DNA of 9,477 bases, from the NCBI GenBank assembly GCA_964568985.1, contig CAZMSP010000078.1:1-9477 (forward strand), written 5' to 3'. Shown here one piece after another: positions 5,681 to 9,477 of the stretch. A program made the translations under genes and the position numbers. The notes under the pieces were generated by a model. That model had not been told where the DNA came from, made no database searches, and saw nothing but the letters and a program-made list of their open reading frames with translations. Position 1 is the stretch's first letter. Every line of letters begins with the position of its first letter. Origin of the DNA: CAZBWE01 sp964568985 (GTDB lineage Bacteria > Planctomycetota > Phycisphaerae > Sedimentisphaerales > Anaerobacaceae).

Positions 5681-5707
5681 GGAAAAGCTTAGGCCTTTTA
5701 ATTTTTT
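5681..5707 (+). terminator. Possible weak terminator after the SNase gene
   Basis: A short AAAAG/CTTTT pairing around GCTTAGGC is followed by TTTTAATTTTTT. The stem is short and A/T-rich, so this is tentative. Confidence 0.3.
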
Positions 5708-5730
5708 CACCGGCGGAGGGTTTTAATCTC

Positions 5731-5790
5731 AGGAGACAGGAGACAGAAAACAGGAGACAGTAATTTCTGATTTGCGATTGCCGATTTGAC
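5731..5790. repeat. Short word repeats between SNase and oxidoreductase genes
   Basis: The word AGGAGACAG occurs three times in 5731-5760, and GATTTGCGATTG with a further GATTTG follows at 5769-5788. The first word recurs near 180 and 1833-1860, the second at 6951-6970. They appear to be degenerate intergenic repeats rather than regulatory sites. Confidence 0.6.
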
Positions 5791-5854
5791 AAATCACAGG
5801 TTACACGCCGAGAATACATGTTTCTTTTTTTGCAAAAGCAGGTAAAATTAGGGC

Positions 5855-6952
5855 ATGGGTCAAGGAAGATTAAAGACAGCGGTGCTGGGATTAGATGACA
5901 GGGGGCAGTTTCTGCTCAAGGTAGCTTCCAAGATTGAGCATTTCGAGATTGCGGCTGTTGCCGACAAAGATACAAACCTTGTTGAAAAAATCGCAGAACA
6001 ATATAAATGCGATTTCTATGACGATTACCGGCAATTGATAACCCAGAACCAGCTTGACTGCCTATTTGTTGCTGCTGGTACGCATAGCTGTGACGAATAT
6101 ATCCGTATGGGGATGAAAAAGAAGTTCAATATTCTCAAGCTGACGCCGGTGGCGAGGAATTTTGAGAAGGCGGCGGAATTTGCGGCCCTTGCCGAGCAGG
6201 AGAATATACAATTCGCCATTGCCAATCTCAGGCGTTTCGGTCAGAGCTATCTCGGCTTCGGCGATTTTTTGCGGGATGGCAGAATCGAGCAGGTCTTTCT
6301 GATAACGGCCTTTTGCCGCTTCAGCGAACAACCCAAAGACAAGTGGCGGACAGACCCGAAACTGGCCGGCGGCGGAGTGCTGCTTCACGACTGCTATGAG
6401 GTAATCGACCAAATCATCCTGAACTTCGGCGTTCCCCAGCAAATTTACTCGCTAAACACGAACCAGGCGCAGGATAAACAGCAGCGGCTCTATTTAGTGG
6501 AGGATACGGCGGTTGTGACGATGAAATTCAGCGATACTCTGATTGGCAATCTAATAGCGTTCCAGCGTGAAGGGGTTGGGCCGAGGGAGGAATTTTTGAG
6601 GGTCTATGGTAAAGATAAAATTGTGACGGTCAGCGATAAGAAACTAACTGCAGGTCAAGGCGCTGAGCAAAATTCCGTCTTCGCCAAGGCTTCCGCCTTC
6701 GCTGAAGCTACGGGGGACAAGCCGCCGGACAAGGAGGAAGCATTCACATACGATGACGATGAGTCTGGCCGGATGGAGAAACTGCTGAATAACTTCGCAC
6801 TAAGTATACTGTCACCTGATGAAAATAAACTCTGCAGCAGCGGTAAAGAGAACCTAAAAAATATGGCAGTGATAGAATCGGCCTATCTTTCAGCCAGAAC
6901 GGGGGAGCCGGAAGAGCCGGGCAGGATACTGCAAATGGCGGGGAATATGTGA
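5855..6952 (+). CDS. Gfo/Idh/MocA-like protein with altered catalytic motifs
   Basis: This 365-residue protein has the two-domain plan of Gfo/Idh/MocA oxidoreductases: an N-terminal Rossmann domain (about 1-122) and a C-terminal mixed sheet domain (about 125-360). VLGLDDRG (10-17) stands where the dinucleotide GxGxxG loop is expected, with the middle glycine replaced by D14. AAGTHSCDEYIRMGM (73-87) follows as usual. The family EKP motif is replaced by KLTP (95-98), and the GGG...D..GcH catalytic region reads GGGVLLHDCYE (172-182), so the usual lysine and histidine appear as Thr and Glu. It may bind a cofactor without typical dehydrogenase chemistry, or belong to a divergent subfamily. Residues 274-292 are encoded by a palindromic repeat inserted in frame. 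The ATG is suggested by length; the ribosome binding site is weak. TTGACA at 5786-5791 might be a -35 box, but no good -10 pairs with it. Confidence 0.85.
   Translation: MGQGRLKTAVLGLDDRGQFLLKVASKIEHFEIAAVADKDTNLVEKIAEQYKCDFYDDYRQLITQNQLDCLFVAAGTHSCDEYIRMGMKKKFNILKLTPVARNFEKAAEFAALAEQENIQFAIANLRRFGQSYLGFGDFLRDGRIEQVFLITAFCRFSEQPKDKWRTDPKLAGGGVLLHDCYEVIDQIILNFGVPQQIYSLNTNQAQDKQQRLYLVEDTAVVTMKFSDTLIGNLIAFQREGVGPREEFLRVYGKDKIVTVSDKKLTAGQGAEQNSVFAKASAFAEATGDKPPDKEEAFTYDDDESGRMEKLLNNFALSILSPDENKLCSSGKENLKNMAVIESAYLSARTGEPEEPGRILQMAGNM
6673..6721. repeat. Palindromic repeat inserted in frame in a coding region
   Basis: The segment folds into alternative hairpins: AAGGC-TTCC-GCCTT (6686-6699), CTTC-GCT-GAAG (6697-6707) and a TCCGCC/GGGGGA long-range pair (6692-6697 with 6712-6717, where GGCGGA would be perfect). 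It shares the TCCGCCTTCG start and GGACAAG end with the intergenic element at 2028-2065. In frame it encodes SVFAKASAFAEATGDK, a low-complexity stretch unlike the surrounding fold. Confidence 0.75.
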
Positions 6953-6970
6953 TTTTCGATTTGCGATTTG
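6951..6970. repeat. GATTT(G/T)CGATTT word repeat
   Basis: Three near-identical 7-8 bp units (GATTTTC, GATTTGC, GATTTG) begin at the stop codon of the oxidoreductase gene. The same words are at 5769-5788. Confidence 0.6.
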
Positions 6971-7062
6971 GTAAATGCGAAAAACAACGTCAAAAAAACT
7001 TAAAAAATACGCAATTTCCATGTTGTACAAATCGTCTTTAATTTGTTAAGATGTCGGGGTAA

Positions 7063-7068
7063 TATACT
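7063..7068 (+). promoter_or_regulatory. Possible -10 box of the lipoprotein operon
   Basis: TATACT at 7063-7068 lies about 70 bp before the first lipoprotein ATG. No convincing -35 box is found at 16-18 bp. If real, the transcript would begin near or inside the 10-bp repeat array. Confidence 0.3.
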
Positions 7069-7070
7069 TT

Positions 7071-7119
7071 TTAAGTGAGCTAAAGTGCCTAAAGTGAGCT
7101 AAAGTGCACTAAAGTAACG
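7071..7119 (+). repeat. Five ~10-bp tandem repeats (TAAAGTGAGC type) in the operon leader
   Basis: The units are TTAAGTGAGC (7071), TAAAGTGCC (7081), TAAAGTGAGC (7090), TAAAGTGCAC (7100) and TAAAGTAACG (7110). The period is close to one DNA helical turn. They sit between a possible -10 box and the ribosome binding site of the lipoprotein operon. Confidence 0.85.
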
Positions 7120-7135
7120 AAGTGTGGAGAGATCT

Positions 7136-8521
7136 ATGAAGCGAGGATTATCATTCAGCAGGTATTTTCTTCTATTATTATTTATTTTTGCCGGCTGCAA
7201 TGCGCCCAAAGACCAGCTGACGGTCTTTAACGGACATTTCAGAAATGGTGAATATCAAGAATCAATAGAATTCGCTCAATCAAAAATGAGCAAAGGCAAG
7301 AACCCAAGAAGAGAAGATTTGCTGTGGGCGTTACAAGTCGGCTCTGTAGAAAGGTTAATAGGTAATCACGAACAAAGTAACGAATATCTCGATAAATCAG
7401 AAGAGTTTCTAAACTATTACGACTTCCAAGATGAAACGGCTGGGGCAGTTGCCGCTACAGTTGTTAATGAGAATGTCAATCCCTACGCAGGAGAAGAATA
7501 TGACGGAATAATGGTCAATACTTACAAGGCATTAAACTTTATGAAGCTGGGCAAGAATGAGCTTGCCAGAGTAGAGTTTAACCGGGCCTTGGACAGGCAA
7601 AGGCGAGCAAAAGAAAAATACGCCAAAGAGATAGCTAAAATCAAAGATGAAATAGCACAGCAAGAGCAACAAAGCCAAGCACCCGTCCAACAAAGCGTTG
7701 AGAATCCCCAAGTAAAATCCATCATATCCCAACAATATCCATCTATATACGAGTTCAGGGCTTATCCGGATTTTGTTAATCCTTTTACAACCTACATAGC
7801 CGGGATTTATTTTAACCTTGTCGGTGACCATACTAAAGCGGTTGATTTGTTAAAAGAATCCCACGGTATGGTGCCGGGTAATGACTATATAGCTGAAGAT
7901 TTCGCCGTTACCGAAAGAATCTTAGACGGCAAGGAGCAGCTAAACAATACCGTATGGGTGATATTCGAAAACGGTCTGGGGCCGGTCAAAGAAGAATTCA
8001 GGGTAGATTTGCCCCTGTTTATTGTGACCAGCGCAGTTAGGTACGTGGGTATAGCACTACCGAAATTAGTTTTTCAAGAACAAGCATATCCATATTTAGC
8101 AATTAAAACCGCCAACAATACCTACCCAACACAGCAGATTGCAGATATGGACAGGGTCATCCAAACAGAATTCAGCAAGGACTTTCAGGCGATTTTGATA
8201 AGGGCAATAATATCAGCAACAGTAAAAGCGGTAGCTCAGTATGCTCTGCAACAAGAGGGTAGCACCGCATCAATGGTAGCATCTATCGGGATGGCTGCGT
8301 ATTCCTTCGCTACAACTGCAGCGGATGTCAGGATTTGGACGACGCTGCCAAAGGATTTTCAAGTGGCCAGGCTCAGTATCCCGGACGACAGGACTATCAC
8401 TATAGCTCCACCAGGTGGGATGCCAATCCAAATTCAAATTCCTCCTTGTAAAAATGCAATGGTCTATGTTAAAATACCATTTAAAGAAGCAGCGGTAATT
8501 TATGATGTTGTGACATATTGA
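7136..8521 (+). CDS. COG3014-like TPR lipoprotein, first gene of LpoB operon
   Basis: Residues are numbered from the ATG at 7136 (461 aa), preferred over a GTG at 7124 because GGAGAG at 7127-7132 is ideally spaced for it. The signal peptide ends in a lipobox FAGC with Cys21, so it should be a lipoprotein. An N-terminal helical region (about 30-190) reads like tetratricopeptide repeats (GEYQESIEFA, NHEQSNEYLDKSEEFL, LGKNELARVEFNRAL), with a Q-rich linker near 170-190 and a further TPR-like hairpin near 235. The C-terminal half contains VIFENGLGPVKEEFRVDLPL, the kind of segment I associate with the uncharacterised COG3014 family, and a hydrophobic helix region around 350-395. It is followed 31 bp later by a YcfL-like gene and then lpoB, the order known from some gammaproteobacteria. 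Function is unknown; envelope or peptidoglycan assembly is inferred from the neighbours. Confidence 0.85.
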   Translation: MKRGLSFSRYFLLLLFIFAGCNAPKDQLTVFNGHFRNGEYQESIEFAQSKMSKGKNPRREDLLWALQVGSVERLIGNHEQSNEYLDKSEEFLNYYDFQDETAGAVAATVVNENVNPYAGEEYDGIMVNTYKALNFMKLGKNELARVEFNRALDRQRRAKEKYAKEIAKIKDEIAQQEQQSQAPVQQSVENPQVKSIISQQYPSIYEFRAYPDFVNPFTTYIAGIYFNLVGDHTKAVDLLKESHGMVPGNDYIAEDFAVTERILDGKEQLNNTVWVIFENGLGPVKEEFRVDLPLFIVTSAVRYVGIALPKLVFQEQAYPYLAIKTANNTYPTQQIADMDRVIQTEFSKDFQAILIRAIISATVKAVAQYALQQEGSTASMVASIGMAAYSFATTAADVRIWTTLPKDFQVARLSIPDDRTITIAPPGGMPIQIQIPPCKNAMVYVKIPFKEAAVIYDVVTY

Positions 8522-8552
8522 AAATTAAAATTTTGATTAACGGAGAAAGACT

Positions 8553-8984
8553 ATGAAAAGGTTAATATTATTTTATGTTTCTGTTGTGTTCCTGGCTATC
8601 GGCTGCGGAGAAGAGCGTGAACCAAGAATCAAGGTAAGGGAAGGAATTAAAAGCGACAACATCGTCGATAACATCGTTACCCGCCCGGTCGCCAAGGCGT
8701 TCAGCGCTCTGATAGGAGAAGGTATTGAAATAGATGAAGCTATCCTGAGAAGAAATGATGCGGGTTTTCTGGAGCTGCATGTTAACGGACACAACAGGTC
8801 GTATGATACCAAGCGGTTCAGGTACAGGGTCGAATGGCTCGACAGCAATGGGTTGGTTATTGAAACAAAGACGAGTGTGTGGCTGCGGACATCGGCGATG
8901 GGAAAATCACCATTTAGTTTTAAGGTTGTTGCGCCAAGAACAAATGCGGTAGATTTCAGAATGGATACGAGAAAGTGGGAGTAA
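8553..8984 (+). CDS. YcfL-like lipoprotein (DUF1425 type)
   Basis: This 143-residue protein begins with a lipoprotein signal peptide ending LAIGC (Cys18). The C-terminal domain (about 60-140) has the pattern of E. coli YcfL: RRNDAGFLELHVNGHNRS, then RYRVEWLDSNGLVIE and a closing beta segment with APRTNAVDFRM. This looks like a small immunoglobulin-like beta sandwich. A GGAGA at 8542-8546 supports the ATG. The next gene, lpoB, starts 4 bp after its stop, so the two are certainly cotranscribed. In E. coli ycfL and lpoB are also adjacent. YcfL has no firm function in my knowledge; a role next to LpoB in the outer membrane is inferred. The region between residues 30 and 55 has IVDNIVTRPVAKAF and is less typical. 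Confidence 0.85.
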   Translation: MKRLILFYVSVVFLAIGCGEEREPRIKVREGIKSDNIVDNIVTRPVAKAFSALIGEGIEIDEAILRRNDAGFLELHVNGHNRSYDTKRFRYRVEWLDSNGLVIETKTSVWLRTSAMGKSPFSFKVVAPRTNAVDFRMDTRKWE

Positions 8985-8987
8985 ATT

Positions 8988-9477
8988 ATGAAAGCAAAAA
9001 CGATACAAATCATTACCTTAGTTAGTTTATTTAGTATTTTGGTGATTGGCTGTGAAGAAAAAACGACCAATATCGATCTCCAGCACGATGAGGGTAAGCC
9101 CGTTATGGCTCTCGATTACAGGGACTTCGACCAGGCAGCAAGCTCATTGGTGCAGTCTCTGATCGCTTCAGGTTCCCTTAAAAAGGAAGACGGCAGCAGA
9201 TACGTTGTGGCAACCGGCAGAGTCGTCAATGATACAATGCAGAGGATCGACACCGACCAGCTAATGGCGAAGATTGAAGAGGAAATATTGAACAGCGGGC
9301 AGGCAGTTATGACGTCAGCCGTCGGCAGCGGCACCGATAAGCTGATTCATGAAACGAGAGAACTAAGAGATTCCGAAGAATTTGACCAAAGCTCAATAGC
9401 TGCAAAAGGAACTCTTCTCGCTCCGGAGCTTAGTATTTCCGGTAAAATTTTCCAGAGAAATATCCGCTATGACAAGA
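8988..9477 (+). CDS. lpoB: LpoB, activator of class A penicillin-binding proteins (partial)
   Basis: The gene runs off the right edge; 163 codons are visible against about 213 residues in E. coli LpoB. The signal peptide ends VIGC (Cys22), giving an outer-membrane lipoprotein. Matching parts are ALDYRDFDQAASSLVQSLI (42-60), the strand RYVVATGRVVNDT (70-82), the helix DTDQLMAKIEEEI (87-99) and the LRDSEEFDQSS segment (125-135), followed by the strand ELSISGKIF (146-154). Known LpoB spans the periplasm to stimulate the PBP1b glycosyltransferase and transpeptidase. The linker between Cys22 and the domain is only about 18 residues, much shorter than the proline-rich linker in E. coli, so it may not reach the inner membrane in the same way. 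The ATG comes 4 bp after the YcfL-like stop and has no own ribosome binding site beyond the end of that gene. Confidence 0.9.
   Translation, partial: MKAKTIQIITLVSLFSILVIGCEEKTTNIDLQHDEGKPVMALDYRDFDQAASSLVQSLIASGSLKKEDGSRYVVATGRVVNDTMQRIDTDQLMAKIEEEILNSGQAVMTSAVGSGTDKLIHETRELRDSEEFDQSSIAAKGTLLAPELSISGKIFQRNIRYDK

Noticed and set aside
8573..9070. 165-codon minus-strand open frame
   Set aside because: It lies entirely opposite the YcfL-like gene and the start of lpoB, both of which have signal peptides, ribosome binding sites and family features.

Overview
The window looks like a chromosomal segment of an uncultivated-type Gram-negative bacterium. Three consecutive lipoproteins with lipoboxes, including an LpoB homologue, imply an outer membrane. 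The gaps between genes are unusually rich in short word-like repeats and TCCGCC/GGCGGA palindromes, a texture I associate with Planctomycetota (Phycisphaerae-like) genomes. That taxonomic placement is an inference from style and could be wrong (Omnitrophota is an alternative). No rRNA, tRNA, CRISPR array or transposase gene is visible.

Region 1 (1-1800) is an RNA-chaperone island. Two nearly identical cold-shock proteins (294-497 and 1443-1646, minus strand) flank a glycine-rich RRM protein (963-1343, plus strand). Each csp gene has a good sigma70-type promoter, a leader of roughly 100 nt with a conserved hairpin (one stem pair shows compensatory change between the two copies), a strong Shine-Dalgarno and a GTG start. 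Each is followed by a near-identical GC-rich hairpin. The second hairpin lies between the convergent rrm and csp genes and probably terminates both.

Region 2 (1800-2600) is a repeat-rich gap, with a 47-bp tandem duplication of a palindrome and dispersed palindromic elements, followed by a small FMN-binding PPOX-type protein.

Region 3 (2780-4716) is the most interesting part: an A/T-rich three-gene operon. It encodes an 86-residue candidate graspetide precursor with a microviridin-like PFLFRFA leader motif, a 328-residue MvdD-type ATP-grasp macrocyclase and a three-helix membrane protein. No transporter or peptidase is visible. The expected product is a side-chain-crosslinked (omega-ester or omega-amide) peptide. 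The membrane protein may be an export, immunity or effector partner.

Region 4 (4775-6952) holds a membrane-anchored OB-fold/thermonuclease protein with all nuclease catalytic residues, and a Gfo/Idh/MocA-type protein. The latter has lost the usual EKP lysine and catalytic histidine and carries a palindromic repeat inserted in frame.

Region 5 (7136-9477, cut by the window edge) is a lipoprotein operon: a COG3014-like TPR lipoprotein, a YcfL-like lipoprotein and LpoB, the activator of class A penicillin-binding proteins. A run of ~10-bp TAAAGTG repeats precedes it.
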